Assembly: GCA_016081115.2 (NCBI GenBank)
Contig: JABTTQ020002611.1
Location: forward strand, 1 to 64,000
Reading direction: 5' to 3'
DNA length: 64,000 bases
Source of the DNA: Rehmannia glutinosa
Taxonomy: Eukaryota > Streptophyta > Magnoliopsida > Lamiales > Orobanchaceae
Within the stretch, counting starts at the first letter, position 1, and each line of letters starts with the position of its first letter. The position numbers and the translations under genes are program-made. Below the pieces are notes generated by a model, which saw only the letters and a program-made list of their open reading frames with translations, was not told the origin of the DNA and searched no databases. This document shows, in pieces, positions 1 to 13,018 of the stretch.

Positions 1-2642
1 AGTTACGTATTGCTATTGATTTGTGTATATTGTTGCTACACTGTTAAAAATGTGTCTCCAAATCTGATTCTTCCAACCTTGTACGAAGCCATTTTAAGCA
101 TGTTCCAAGAAAGGGTCTCAGACCATGTAAGTTCGAGAATATGTGTTCTCAAGTGGAGAATCAAGTCGTGATGATTTCAGTTTCTCAATGCAAGTGATTT
201 CGGGAGCATATGTGAAGTCCAACAGATTTTGTAAAACTATGCTAGCCAGCATCCTTGCAGAGGCGCTGCTTAGCGAGGATATCAGATTTTTTATACTCTA
301 TCTAGCAATCACGCGAGTGAGGCGGGAGCGACACTAAGTCACCGGGAGCTAAATATTTTATACGAAAAGGATTCTCACATTCCACTATAAAAAAGTGATG
401 AAATATCTCCATCATTTATATGAGATCGGTTAGTATCCTTCACAATTACTTTATGGGTGCTGACAGTCGACAGAACATGACTTCACCGATGCCCTGGATG
501 ACAGTTGCTGCGTAGAAAGGATGAATCGTAATGACCAAGAACAAAGTCTATGAGCTTGTTGATCTTCGTTTCAGATGTAAGACCATTTGAAACATGCTGT
601 TTCGTAAGGTCAAGCAATGTAGACGGGTTGATTAACATGTGTGTAAATGACTAAGACGGTAAATATTTACGCCCATAGAAGAGCGTAATTTTTGAGATGT
701 TCTCCCTAAGTGGTGAGATTTGTCTAATTCGGTCAGACATGTTATATATTATTTCCACTTTCATCTAAAAGGTCCTGGATGATCATGTCGACATACCCGA
801 AGAAAGCCGGTCATGAGATCGCAAAGATCACCCGGCCAATCCAATAGTGGAGGCAAAGAGCACATTGATCGCTGACCGCTGTCTACCACTAATGATCACT
901 TCCATTTCATCGAAATACTATTTTGATAGCTCAATGGCGGTCAATCGTATCTACCAACATATGTCAAAAGTCAGATCTCACTCTATATGGCAAAATGTGT
1001 TGAATCGAAAAGAACATGGATATCGCTTGATTTATTATTGCCTTATACTCCATGCAGTAGTACATCATATTCTTAGTCAAGAAACGATATCTTCTCAAGA
1101 TGGGTTAAATGCTACTCTAGTTTACGAAAGCAATCGCTTAACGCTCTACAGGCGCTTATAAAAAAGCGTAATCGGTGAAGCAAGATTTCTAAAGACTGAT
1201 TGGTGAGTGGATATCAAAGCGATCCATGCGCTATTGCGATGCCGATAAATGAACACTTAGATATCTTAACAAATCGCCCATGACTCACAGAGTGGTACCT
1301 GCATCTTGAAAATGATGCCGCACGCGCACACATCTATTATGTATTTTATTGTCTTGTGATAGTAAAACCACTTTGGTGTATGGTTCGGGCACCATACGGA
1401 TGGTAGACCAAATACATTTACTCGCCACTTCACCAAGAAAGCTACAAGACGTGTCATTACTTGCTTCTCGTGCATATTTCTATTTAACTGTAATATCCCT
1501 ATATCAGCCTTGTTTGGAGATATGCTCCAAAGGCATGTGGAGTCATTGTGTGGGATTAAGTAAGAATTGATTATGTGGCCTTTGAGAACAAATTGTACTA
1601 ATGAGATATGTCGATTCGCATTACGTGTCTGCATCGAATTCGCGGAGCTGTCACCGTGATTTATCGCCCTCTCACACGCGCGCAATCACCGCGCTAAGAG
1701 AGCGAGCAGGATGAGACTTAAAAGATTGTGTCACAGGCGTGTTTATGAATGATCACCAAGGCTATAGAAAGGCTACGAGCAAGGCGTTATTAAGTATATC
1801 ATTAATAAAGATTTCAATTCAGAAAAGTTAAGCATTTAGATCCGAAGCCGACGATTATGAAGTATGTCCAAACTTCATAAAGCTCGCTTGTAGCCAAATG
1901 TGTGAACTATCGCATGACACTTTGGGAGCGACACAGTAAGGCGTAAGCCGTGGGCAATTCTCAAATACGCATCAGACGTTACATTTGTATGATGTCGCAA
2001 GGCGTGACATGCCTAAATTAGTGGGAGCTCCATCGTAGCACATGTATTCATCTTCACATTAATGCCCCAGTGCCGACCGTGTATGGGAAAGTGATGAATG
2101 GGTCCTAACTTAAATCCTTTGTGTGGGTTGTGACATTATTATTTTTCTACCCTTTTGAGACTTTGGATATGTCCATGATGTGTGAGCAGTGAGCTACTTT
2201 ACTTGTGTATCCCAGTAGCCGTGTGTGATTTGGTTTGTCGGAGCAATGTCCCAGGCTTTGTCAAGACCAAGCTAATGGCACTATGGGGCGAGGAAAATTA
2301 AGCTGGTAACGCACTTTATGTTCTATGATTCATAGCTTGGGCGACTATGTCGAAATGTGTTTGACTAGTCATGAATATAGAATCGTATTTGAGTGGGCCG
2401 ATCATGCTCTACTTCTTGTATTCGTTGAGTGATCTGAGATGTTTGTTGGGTGCGACCACTTGGTTTGGGGTACATACGAGTTATTGAGTTATAGGGTTAT
2501 GTTAGTTTGGTGATGACTTAATATAACTCTCCTCGCTTTACTTTTCTCGGTCTTGGTCGCACGCCTTATTCTCTGTATGAAAGAAGAGCGTGAGATGAGA
2601 ACTATGATGATGTGATTCGAATGAAGTGACTCAAATATGTAT
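1..2642 (+). pseudogene. Degraded Ty1/copia-like internal sequence
   Basis: No intact gene is visible. At 531-590 a short plus-strand frame reads like the start of a copia reverse transcriptase, with an ELVDL motif followed by KTI and a stop, as in the family's xVWELVDLPxGxKxI segment. The rest has stops in all frames and no family could be assigned. The stretch ends at a polypurine-like tract and a possible LTR (next entry), which fits the inside of an old copia element. The assignment is inferred from one short motif and its position. The other open frames here are under 140 codons and look random. Confidence 0.35.
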
Positions 2643-3179
2643 GAGTGGGAGATATTGGGTAATTAGCCGCATCCATATTTGAGATAATAAGGAGTCATAT
2701 TTGCATTTGGAGTTTATCTAAAACCTCTCCCGTTAGGACTCTAATGAGATATGAGATTGAAATATATATTGATATCTCTCCCTACAATATCAAGTCGAAA
2801 ATATCGTCCCCCTACATGGAAAAAGAATAATCTCTCCTAAAATTCTACACGGTTTTTCGAAAGATCACCAAGGTTTTCGATGGTTTAAGGTGTGCACATC
2901 CAAGTAAATAATTCTAGTAATATTTACACCAACGAGAAAGGCGGTTCGTGATCTTGTTCGTGGTTCAACCAATCTCGAGGATTCGCTCATCATTGTTAGG
3001 GGTTCAATCGAGAAGGGGCAGCTTGTAGATGGCTTAATCATGGATCAAAAGAGGCTTGTAGGCGGGCTCAATCCTGGTCCGTGGATCGATCATTCCATTT
3101 TGCAAAGATATCGATCCGCCCATATATGTGTAAATATGTGATTTATGTTTCACCCGTAGTTACTAATACATACGTCATG
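2643..3179 (+). repeat. Possible copia polypurine tract and 3' LTR
   Basis: The purine run gagtgggagat at 2643-2653 has the form of a copia polypurine tract placed just before a 3' LTR. The following 500 bases contain GAGATATGAGATTG-type text common in plant copia LTRs. No second copy lies in the window, so neither the boundaries nor the LTR identity can be proved here; the 3' end near 3179 is a guess. Confidence 0.35.
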
Positions 3180-3607
3180 AATATATATAGTTCTATAATT
3201 TGCAGAATCTCGGGAATTATTAATTAGATATGTTTATTTATTAATTATTACAGACCAGGTATGGATTCTACAAACTGGTCATCAAAGTTAAAGATAATGA
3301 AAGTGACATCATGCCATAGAGAGAAGATCATATATCCTATATATGGCATATATACCTAATTGTATTTGGCATAATTGATTTTTGTAGTTTGACAATAGAA
3401 GACGTGCTTAGTTCACATTTACAAGAGAACAATTAACTTCCTGGCCTCATTGAAACTTACTCTGATGATTTTAGGTAAAGTATGTGAAAATAATCCCATA
3501 AGATTTTTCGCTTCACTAATGGTCCCACTGTTAAAAAGTTAATGATCAAACCCGTGAAATTGAAAGTCAAACATGCAATTTTGGCTAAATTTAAGTGAGA
3601 ACAATAA

Positions 3608-3659
3608 GACTAAAATCATCACGTGCGGTCTAATGAGACCAAAAGTGAATTTTTTCTCT
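3608..3659 (+). repeat. Direct repeat, copy 1
   Basis: This segment contains the text agactaaaatcatca and ends in accaaaagtgaattttttctc. A similar copy lies at 4903-4955. The two flank about 1.2 kb of AT-rich DNA, so they may be the ends of a small non-autonomous element. Confidence 0.6.
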
Positions 3660-4902
3660 AAAAATTAAATATAACTAATATCTATTTTAAAAATATATTA
3701 TCATTAAAGTTACTATTTTTTTTATTTATTATAACTAAAAAAATTGACAATTAAATTAAATCATAAACTTTAAAATTCAACTTATATAATTAGAAAATTA
3801 ACATAGTAATATAAAAATTAACAAAGTAATTTAAATAATAAAATTAACAAAGTAATTTAAATGATACAAAAAGATTCAATACATGTATCAAATTTTAATT
3901 AGAAAATTAAAAAAGTAATATAAATGATAAAATTTATAACTCAAGTTATAAAATTTAAATTTTCTAAAAAATTAACTTTTAAAGTAGATGTTAAATATTT
4001 ATTTTTGTTTACGTGAATATTTATAACCAGTGCATGTTTGTAATATATATGTAAAGTTTGATTTTTTTTTTTATTTTTTTTTTGCGTTCCTATGTTCTTG
4101 TCCCAGGATACTGATCTCATATAACCCAGTGCATGTATGTGTATATATGTAAAGTTTGATTTTTTATTTTTTGAGGAAATGTAAAGTTTGATTTAAAAAC
4201 ATAAAAAATAAAAACATAATATTTGAAAATAAAAAAATTAAAAAATGTGAGCTAGGTTAACATTACTAAATATTTTTAATAGTATTTATAATTTAACTAT
4301 ACCAAAATATTTTAATAGTATTTTTTCGAAATTTTTTAAAAATAATTCATATATTTAAAAATTAAGAAATTATTTAATATCGTAAATTTTTTTATTTTAT
4401 TGATAATTGAAATACATATATTTTTCAAAATCAATAAGTTATTTAAACTAAAAAGAATATCGAAAAATTATTTGTTTTTCTAAATATTTTAAGTAAAAGA
4501 ATTTGTTTTAGGAAGTAAATAAAACTTGACCTGAAAAAGATATTTTTAGAAAAATATTTGAAGGATGAGATTTTTTTTTAGTTTTCAAGTGGGACATTCA
4601 CAATATTAATTTCAATAAATAACTCAAAATATAAAATTTAAAATAATTTTTATCATCAATAATATTAAATTTAACCAAAAAAAGAATAATGAGACAATTT
4701 TTGGTTAAAAATTTAACTTTGGTGTCCTATGTGACTATTTTTGTCAGTAAAAATTTAATATTGGTGTCCTACGGGACCATTTTTGTTATCATAACGGTTT
4801 CCGTTAATTTTTTAACGGAGCAACACCAAAATTTCAGTTTTCCAGTCTTATGGGACTATTTTTTTAAAAATATCTATTGGGACCCAAAAATGAGTACTTA
4901 AT

Positions 4903-4955
4903 AGACTAAAATCATCAGGTGTAAGTCTTAATGGGACCAAAGTGATTTTTTTCTC
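4903..4955 (+). repeat. Direct repeat, copy 2
   Basis: Second copy of the repeat at 3608-3659, again starting agactaaaatcatca and ending in a gggaccaaagtgattttt-like tract. Upstream, at 4690-4890, the phrases 'ggtgtcctatgtgactattttt' and 'ggtgtcctacgggaccattttt' (differing at a few bases) recur, so the region has a further internal repeat. Confidence 0.6.
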
Positions 4956-5000
4956 CATTTACAAAAAGCTGAAATTAAGTAAGGTATTTTTCTTTCAAAA

Positions 5001-7261
5001 TAAGGTGGAAAACGGTATTATGATGTGTATTTTCAAAAGATTTAAGGATAAGCTATTTGAAAAGCAGGTAAAATAAACAGTGTTTCCATCTTTTTCAGGT
5101 CATTTGTGAGTGTTTTTTTACATTGGCAAATATCAGTTCGTTAACTCATCTAAATGTATCAGACAATAGACGTTGTAGTTGTATGGTAAAATTTGGAAGA
5201 TTTGTTTCGAGAGAAAAAATGGCTAAGTGTTTGGATTAGTCGAAACAGATGAATTAGTCTCCAAGACAAAAACGCCCGTATCTGAAGTGCTTATGGTTCG
5301 GCATTCGTCTCTAAGATACAACGATTTTTAACAATTCCGGTTTAGCAGTACCTGCAAAAATCGGAACCACAACGAACTAAAAGTGTATGAAACTTTCAAG
5401 CTTTTGAACAGTAGGAAAAATAATATGCTGGAATGCAATGATTGGTTTGAATCTGTTGTTTTTCGTTCGTTAATCCATCTGAGAGGTCATATTATAAAGG
5501 CATCAAGGTGCCCGGATGGAAAGAACATGTATTTTGGCTCGAAAAGACATAATTACACCGATGCATCATCAATTCAGCGAAGACGCATCGACCACGCCAT
5601 GCTCGGATGCGAACAAGTTCGTCTTGCGACTTAGCACGTGCTGGTATGCGAACACTTTCAGTTGAAACTTTAAATAATTAATTAAAAAATTAATTATTTA
5701 TTTATTTTAAAAAGGTTTTTTGGTCAAAAAGAATAAAAGTCTTGGAAGCCTTCTAGCATTAGAACAAAACTATGAGATGAACGGGATACTAAAAACTCTT
5801 AATCCCTTCCAGCTTATTTATTGAACTCATAAAGTAGCATAAAAGATGCATCTCACTATCTCTAACTAGAACTGACATGGTACCAAAATTGAAAGGGATG
5901 AAAAGGTAAAGTTCATAAACTTTGCTCAAGTTATTTTAGTCATATATATGAAACCAGTTTTCATCAACCACGTAACTCAAGTTATTTCATGTAGCTTCGA
6001 AGAAAAAATAAATGACTTTCTTATAATATGAATAAACATATAAAAATCGTGAAATCAAAATGGAAAAGTAAATTATTGGTAGTGATTGGTGTTAGGAGTG
6101 GTCTTCGTGTGTTTGGTTCAATTTTGTCTTCTTGTTAAGGATATTATGCAAATTGAAACTGATCAAGTGCAAACACCTAATTAACGAACCATGTGAAGCA
6201 ATGGCAGAGGACAATTAGTTGCTTTAGTCACTGCTCATAAAAATAAATTAAAAAATGCCAACTTGTACACAGATCATAAGAATAATAAACCATGGTTTGG
6301 GCACAACTTATGAGATTATATTCAAGAACTCAAACTATCTATGACTGCAATACTCCAAAATCCGACTGCAGATCTAAAACTCAAACTCATCTAATCATAC
6401 TCACAAAGTCCGCAAAAATCCTATGGAAATTACTATGAACAACCATAATTCACTTAACAACTCAAAGAATCAAATAATTATGACCACATTCTTTCCCTCT
6501 TTTCAGAAAAGAAGAAAAAACGCTCACAAAATGTTAATATATTTTTATTCATTATAAAATGGTAAAATCGAATTGATTCGAGGACATATATTTGACTGAA
6601 ACATGCAAGATTAGTAAGAACTATGTGCCCAAAAATGCTACATGTTACCTTAACAAGTGTGATATAACCATCAATCAAAACTGAAGATTTTTATGCAATT
6701 TTCTTAGAAAAAGATGAAATGTAACCTTTGCTGTAGCCTCAACTTTACCTGTTTGGCTCTCTCAAGGTCCGTCCCTGTTTATAGGAAAACTGCCAACTGA
6801 TAATCTAACTCTAGTCCCCCAAAAGGCAAAATTACATAGAACACATCTGAAAGAAATTTAGAGAGTAAATATTAATCATTTGGAATGCATAATATGAGAA
6901 ACGAAGATCACGACTTACTTGTCTTCTCATAAAGTCGTAACGGAAAACTTATCCTACCAACTGCACCCGTTATCCTGTAATTGAGCAGCAAGTCCAGTTT
7001 GTTAATAGTAATTGAAATTATAATTAGAATCTCATAAGTAATATATATGCATTACTAAATGTGCTTCCAGCCCATACTAGAAAAGATGACAAGTTCTAGC
7101 ATGAGCAGACAGCATGATTTAGGAGCATTAAGGAGAAAATTTGGATCACCTAACCTCTGTACCAGGTAGAAAATTGAGAAATATATGTAATTAGCCCAAC
7201 CCAATCAGTTTCAAAGATGTTTTTAAATAGGTGTCCCGTTGCTTATAAAAGATACAACCAC
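5001..7261. other. Unassigned spacer
   Basis: No gene, RNA or transposon hallmark was recognised. The longest open frame, 5383-5634 on the plus strand (83 codons), shows no family motif and is probably chance. The sequence is moderately AT-rich throughout. Confidence 0.5.
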
Positions 7262-7284
7262 AAAAAAAAAAAAAAAAAAAAAAT
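7262..7284 (+). repeat. Poly-A tract (A23)
   Basis: An uninterrupted run of 23 A. It could be the tail of an old retroposon or simple slippage. No target duplication or upstream coding domain was found to decide. Confidence 0.9.
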
Positions 7285-7368
7285 GAGGAAAGAAAGAGAA
7301 AAGTTAAACCCCAACATATCTGATCACTAAGAAGATAGAACGAAAGCAAAAGAGTAAATATAATTTAC

Positions 7369-8019
7369 TACTACAAATTCGGACACATATCATGTATTTA
7401 AGAACAGATCTATGAACTCGTTGGTTCAGTAAATATTATTCCATTAGTACTATTCAATAACGTGTCTACAATCTATAAACTCGTTGGTTCATGTATTTAA
7501 GGGCTTGGAGTTGTACATTTCAAAGAGAGGCGGAGAAGGCGATACTGTGGCACGGTGGGGGCAGCGATGGCGCTGTGCGATGGAGGGGAGATGGACGGTG
7601 CGGTGGAGGGGCGATGGCGCGGCATGGTGGACGAGGAGATGGCGGGTGCGGTGGAGGGGAGTTAATGTTGGTGAGGTGAGGGGATATTAGGCTTTAGGTT
7701 TTTTTAGAATCAAACTTTACTTTTTGATATTATTAATGATTTAAATTCAATTTATTATAATTAACTTTCAATACAATAATTATTAAATTTTATTAAATCT
7801 GTTGTAAAATGTTTTATTTCGAACTGTTGTCTTTGGTGATAATAAGCGGTTGTGTTAGACCTCCATAGACAACATCTGTAAAAATGAGTTGTCATTTGAC
7901 AATTATATATGTTAACAGACAACAGATTTCTTAAAACTGTTGTTCATGCTTCAAATGACAACTAATTAGTAAACAACTGTTGTCCTTTTAGTATTGTCGT
8001 TCGAATTCTTCTTGTAGTG
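7369..8019 (-). mobile_element. CACTA-type (En/Spm) transposon end, non-autonomous
   Basis: Read on the minus strand, the sequence starts at 8019 with CACTACAAGAAGAA, which matches the CACTA superfamily terminus. The next 220 bases carry many short ACAAC and GTTGT blocks in both orientations, for example ACAACAG paired with CTGTTGT around 7920-7950. This is the usual form of CACTA subterminal repeats. No transposase frame is present. The other end is uncertain: tactacaaattc at 7369-7380 is a weak candidate and no clear 3-bp target duplication was found. Confidence 0.55.
7530..7680 (+). repeat. G-rich minisatellite-like tract
   Basis: A strongly G-rich strand in an AT-rich setting, built from variants of gatgg, cggtggagggg and ggcgatggcg. 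Two overlapping open frames cross it but encode only Arg/Gly/Trp-rich low complexity. It is better read as a degenerate tandem repeat than as a gene. Confidence 0.6.
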
Positions 8020-8070
8020 TTCAATTAAGATTAAATTACTTATCACTATATTTAAGTTGAATAATTCAAA

Positions 8071-8090
8071 CCTCACCAACGACGGCATAA
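8071..8090 (-). other. Putative primer-binding site, Tat/Athila-like
   Basis: On the minus strand this reads TTATGCCGTCGTTGGTGAGG, a degenerate match to the tRNA-Asp-type PBS (TGGCGCCGTTG...) used by Tat/Athila gypsy elements. It lies directly after the LTR end near 8091, making that LTR a 5' LTR with its internal side at lower coordinates. Confidence 0.5.
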
Positions 8091-9552
8091 ACTTGATCGC
8101 TAAAATTATTAAGGTACACCGCCATTATATGGTATAGTTAATAGAGAATGGCTAGCAAAGTCATATTCTACATTGATTGATTTTAAGCACATAAGGTATA
8201 GTAATTATAGCACTCAATTTTGTGGAAGCTATCGTAATCCAAGAATTATATCTAATTAACCCTAAGATTATCAAACTAAAATGTCTAAGTATTATAAATC
8301 ACCAAATTTCTCAAGATTCAAACAATCACAAAAACAATAATATGACTATGATCTTAACATACTTCATCAATATTAGTTCAATTAGTATTTCACAATAACC
8401 AATTTACGTGTATCCATGGGTTTTAATTTCTAACGTGGTTTATTCCCTCTCCCCAAGCAAACAAACCGTATATCAATATTAATTAATAGTATCCTACTCA
8501 ATAATCAATAGCAACTCCCAAATGCGTAGAGAATTAAAGTAAACTCCCACAAATGTTTTAAGCCTCCAAACTTTACACCCATTTACTTTATGAATCCTTT
8601 TATCTAATATTAGGTCTCATCTCCCGATTTGTGAACTAACAAATTAAGCATGCAAATTCTTTCCCATATAATCTACAAGAATTAAGGCCACAAATTCATA
8701 AATATCTAACAAGAAATCATCAATTAATATGAAATAGTCAAACAGAATTAACATGAATCCACAATATTAATCATGTCCTACAATCAAAACATTTAGTCTA
8801 ACATACTTGTTCACAAATTCATAGACAAACTTGAAAAACAAAGAGTTAAACATGGAATTAGGAATAGAACAAAAAAATACAGACTATGATGATGGAACCC
8901 TCTTGAGTAGATGGAACCATATTCACAATAACGAACCTTCGTGTCTTCGTGGTTGGTAAAAGTCTTGTGTTGTTCTTAAAATTTGTAGCCGTTTTCTTTT
9001 CTCTCTTATGTGCATTTTTTCTCCCAAGTGTGTTTTATCGACTTTAAGGTTAAGTCGTCTTTTTATAGTTGCCTTTTGGAATCCTTTGTAGAGTCCTCGT
9101 GAAAATAGGAAACAAAATCGGCACGCAAAATACATTGAACAATCGTGTGCAATTCGAGATGGCCATCACCGTGTGAAGGTTATTCACTCTCTATTATCGC
9201 ACATCACTATTCACACGACCATGTAAAATTACACGGGTAGACCGGTGTGATATGTTCTCAGAATTCAATCTCTAACAATTAACAAGATCGTGTGTGAAAT
9301 TACATGGCCAAGTCGTGTGAATTGTGTTTCCTTTTTTACTTCGCGTGTTTGATCATCCCTTGGCTTTCAACATTATGTTTATCATCATTCAACAAATATA
9401 TTTTCACATATAGCTCCGTTTCTAAAAAAATGAATCACCTTGATATCACGCCGCAACAAGAGAAACCAACCTAAATGCACCGATATCAATGCAAATGAAT
9501 CAATTATATGCCCAAATATACCTCTAAATGCATGCATTTTTCACACTTATCA
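8091..9552 (-). repeat. Tat/Athila-like gypsy 5' LTR
   Basis: On the minus strand the LTR starts at 9552 with TGATAAGTGTGA, the same start as the LTR at 18530-19742. The two can be followed over most of their length, including a shared block around the 8900/19150 region. No polypurine tract lies upstream of 9552 and a PBS-like site follows the other end, so this is read as a 5' LTR whose internal region is mostly lost. Around 9170-9330 it carries repeated cacacg/cgtgtg motifs, also seen in the related LTRs. Confidence 0.7.
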
Positions 9553-11934
9553 ATGGTGCGAGGGAGGAGGAGGGCCGGCCCATCTGATTGTATTACATGA
9601 GGAGCTATGTTTTAAAAAGTTGCATCATCACCCTTTAGTTTCCTTTCACGGTGCTCTCAAAGCATTGTAATCTATCTTGTGGTATCTACAAGGTGCTTCG
9701 AGTTCGTACAACTTTTCTTGAGTAGTTATAAACTCCTTTCTAACTTCTCGCATTTGTTGTTCTACGATAACCGCATCGGAAGAATTAAGTTGACTTAGAA
9801 GGCTTAGGTCCCTACCCATGTCCTTTAATGTATCAGGCGCTTCCCAACACTTAATAACATATTAAGAAAGATAGCTCGAATTCATCCATAGATGGTAAGT
9901 CTTCTTCCACCCGTTTCGCGATATTGCTCTCGAAGTTCAACCATTTCATTCTAAAAGACAAAATATGTTGGAAATTTAGTTTTGATGAAGTGGACGTCTA
10001 CCAGTCTTTCACCAAATTTTCGGTGGCTAAAAATTTTATTATAGAGGAGTTATATGGTACCTTGTTAATGTATGTTCCAAGTAGATATTCCGACGACTTT
10101 ATTTCTCAAAACCAAATTTTGATGAGGGAGAAATTAATACACGAAGTTAGCCCACTAATGAGCATTATGTAAAAGGTAATTGAAAGGTTTTAGTCTTGTC
10201 CCACATAGAATAAAAGCATAGTTTGTCCTAGTATAAATACTAGAAGATGATATTGGTTGGATATATTATAACACGGTGGATGATCACAAGTTTGTAACTC
10301 CCACACGGTGGTCATAATATGGATTGTAACTCTTGGAAGTTACATCCGATGAAGTTAATGCCCATTTTCTATCATTAATCTCTGCATGTGTTCGAATGGT
10401 TGACTTGTATAAGCTTAGGCTCCATTGATTCATAGAGGGGAGAAAGAGAGTTAGACAAATTCTACGAAAAAACAATCAGATCCGGTGGATGATGTTATGC
10501 CCAATGTCGTTACATCTGTCATCACATCTCTTGCTACATCTTTCTTTCTACATTTTATGAGTCAAGTAAACCGTCTTCTCACCATTTCTAGTTTGATGGA
10601 GCTTTGGTGTTACTGGTGCTACTACATAAAAGATGTAAGTCATTTATTTTTGATAATATTACATCAAACCATGAGTACAAGTTGGGACGTGTTGTCTTAC
10701 GACGGAGGTGTTCTCGACTCGGCTTTTTAAGTTTTTAGATTCATGCTTTTGGAAATGGAGTTCGTTCAAGACTTGTAACAATTAGATTTTGTTCAAGTTG
10801 TAATTTTTTTTCTACTTTTGTAAGGCCATTGTTGAAGGCTTTTCCCATTGTAACACACTGTAATTCAACAATCACAACACAAATTGTGTACCTTGACGAT
10901 GGTGGGGAGAAACAGAACCTTAGCTCGAAGATGAACCTGACAAAAGACCTTTCAATGGTTCTTTGGAATTGTATTTGTTGTTGAAAACGACTTGCATTTG
11001 ATGCATGTGGCTAGGACGATGATTTCATATGCCATGACTATGTATTGTGTGATTTGATATGAACTGAGGATGTTTTTCTAGAAAGTTCATAGTTTGGAAA
11101 AGAAATACGAAAATGGGATGTGATTTCCAAAATGTTCGTTATTTCTAAGTTATGGATTGTAAACTTGATAATTCCAAAATCTAAACATGTGTTGAAACTA
11201 TTCTAAAAGTTTCAGTTGATCCTGGATGATATTCATGCTGAAGGAATATCATTTAGATGAAAATTTTCCAAATGGGTTGCATCATTTTGATGTTGTTACC
11301 ATGTTGGAAAAATTTCACACATTCCTAAATACATAAGTGGAAGAAAATTGGATTAGTGACCTGATTGTCTGATTTATAGTCAAAGGTCTAAATCTAAATC
11401 CGAGAATGCCTTTACAAAGATTAGAGCAAAAGAGTTGTAATATTTTTAAGAACTCAATGGATCCATTAATTTTGGGGTTTGACCATACATTCTTTCACAC
11501 TTTTCGCTTTCGAGCTTTATTTGCAAATTTAATTGTGACAAAAGATGTTGCCCAGATGTGGTAACATTTAAGATAGACGTTAAACCACAATTTCGGAGAT
11601 GTTGCCAAAGGTATTGTAACACCATAGGCAGACGCAAGATCAAGTAAGGTCTAAAGTATTGTGAGAGGTGTTGCAACGCCAAAGGCAAACTCAGAACTAA
11701 TTAAGGTCTAAAATCTTTGTTGAAAGTGTGATAACATCCGAGTTTACTTTTTCTTTGGAAAAGGTTCTAAGAGAATTATTTAAACTAGGTTCCAAATTTG
11801 TTGGAACGATGTTCTAATGGTATTTTGAAACAAGAAAAAACGAACACCAAAAGTATAATGTTGTAGAAATAGCCATGAGCTGTGTAAGTTCTGGGGTGAT
11901 CCGGTGTTGAACAAGGATACCAGAATATGTGGGG
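9553..11934. other. Unassigned, probably old retroelement sequence
   Basis: No intact gene was found. On the minus strand from about 9866 to 9646 an open frame of roughly 70 codons has a charged, helix-forming composition with a stretch DAVIVEQQMREVRKEF, but no family was recognised. From 10180 on there are only short frames. At 11530-11700 the motif atgttgc/tgttgcaac recurs several times. The right-hand part may be the 5' half of the copia element whose integrase begins near 11935. Confidence 0.35.
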
Positions 11935-12077
11935 GGATGTTATTTTAATAGCCAACCACATATTGAATAAAATACCACTTAAATGGAAAGATAAGACTCC
12001 CTTGTGAAATGTGGAAAAATTGTAATCCTTCTTATAAATAACATAAAGTGTGGTGGTATTTAGTTAAGTTTGCAATA
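11935..12077 (+). pseudogene. Ty1/copia integrase fragment, left part
   Basis: The plus strand codes, with some stops, for the C-terminal part of a copia integrase. A segment resembling 'ANHILNKIPL...DKTP' is followed by a 'KVWWYL...KFAI' segment, corresponding to the family's KVWGCLAKVAIP. The reading stops at the gypsy element inserted at 12078 and resumes after it at 16007 with PEPKQVKIGPKT. The integrase acts in the nucleus joining element cDNA to host DNA; this copy is dead. Confidence 0.75.
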
Positions 12078-13018
12078 TGATGTGAAACCATTTACGAAGG
12101 ATATGGGCAATACCAAATGCAAGCATCTCGAGTTCTTGAAGACTATGTAATTGAGTTCATGAGTTCTTGTATTTGTTTATCATTGATTAGGAGTTGTTTT
12201 CGGTTGTTTTGAATCATTTGAGTGGCCAAATCCATGTTAAAGGATAAGTATTATGAGTCTAAAGTCATGTAGAAAATCATGTGTTAAAAAGTAGTATTGA
12301 CGATCGAACAATGGAGTGCTTTCAAAAACATCCGAATGCGTCGACCGCTTTTAGCACTGGCAATGTTTACAATATGGGCCATAACTTTCTCTAGAAAATT
12401 GTTATTAAGCTGATTTAAGTCTATGGAAAGCAAAACGGAGGGTATATAACTATTATGAAGACCCCATAAGCTAATTAGCATGGTTTGGGATGGAAAACCA
12501 CCAATGAACGACCAACAAATGAGCAGCAAACCAGAAAATTGCTTGGACAACAAAGTTTCGCTCCTCGGCTCAAAATTTTAGCACGTTTATGTGCCACGGC
12601 CCAAAATGGCAAAAATTGCATATTTTGTTTCCTTCTTAGCTTAGGTTTTATGTTTGTAAGTCTACCATGTTTAGGACTTCTTTTCTTTCTAGTTTTTTTA
12701 GGGTTTGTTTTGAGTCGCCTATATAACCCAAACACTTTGTTTATTTAACAACAACAACTTTGATATTAAATTCAGATTTTCTATTAAAACCTTTGGGTTA
12801 TTCCAAGTGCTTCAAGATTGTTCATCTTGTTGCAAATTCGACATATCAAATAAACTTTCCCATTTGTTTATGGCATCTCATACCGGGTTCTTGCTTTGCT
12901 AATCGATGGGTCAAGGTTTTCACCATCTTTAACGAATCGGTGAAGGTCCTGGGTTAACAACATATTGTTGTTTGGGTCTTATGCTCATTGTTGCTATAGC
13001 AAGGTTAAATCTATCCTT
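12078..13018 (+). repeat. 5' LTR of the gypsy element
   Basis: Starts TGATGTGAAACC and aligns with 15067-16006 through the text around gttgttgcta near 12995. Beyond that the two copies diverge, so the end is approximate. No convincing primer-binding site follows. A TATA-like ctatataa lies at 12719-12726. Confidence 0.75.
12719..12726 (+). promoter_or_regulatory. TATA box of the gypsy 5' LTR
   Basis: The octamer ctatataa lies in a conserved context (gtcgcctatataa) present at the matching place in the other LTR (15711-15718), about two-thirds of the way into each LTR, a normal position for the U3/R promoter. Confidence 0.6.

Larger units (their letters stand above)
3180..5000. other. AT-rich spacer, no gene seen
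   Basis: The stretch is strongly AT-rich with many short A and T runs between about 3650 and 4680. No coding frame longer than 70 codons and no RNA gene was recognised. It contains the direct-repeat pair listed separately. Confidence 0.6.

Noticed and set aside
847..1161. A 104-codon frame as a gene
   Set aside because: No recognisable domain, surrounded by stops and by copia-like debris; length is within chance for this much sequence.
7484..7690. Two overlapping open frames of 62-68 codons as a host gene
   Set aside because: They cross a G-rich low-complexity tract and encode only Arg, Gly and Trp repeats in both frames; no conserved motif.
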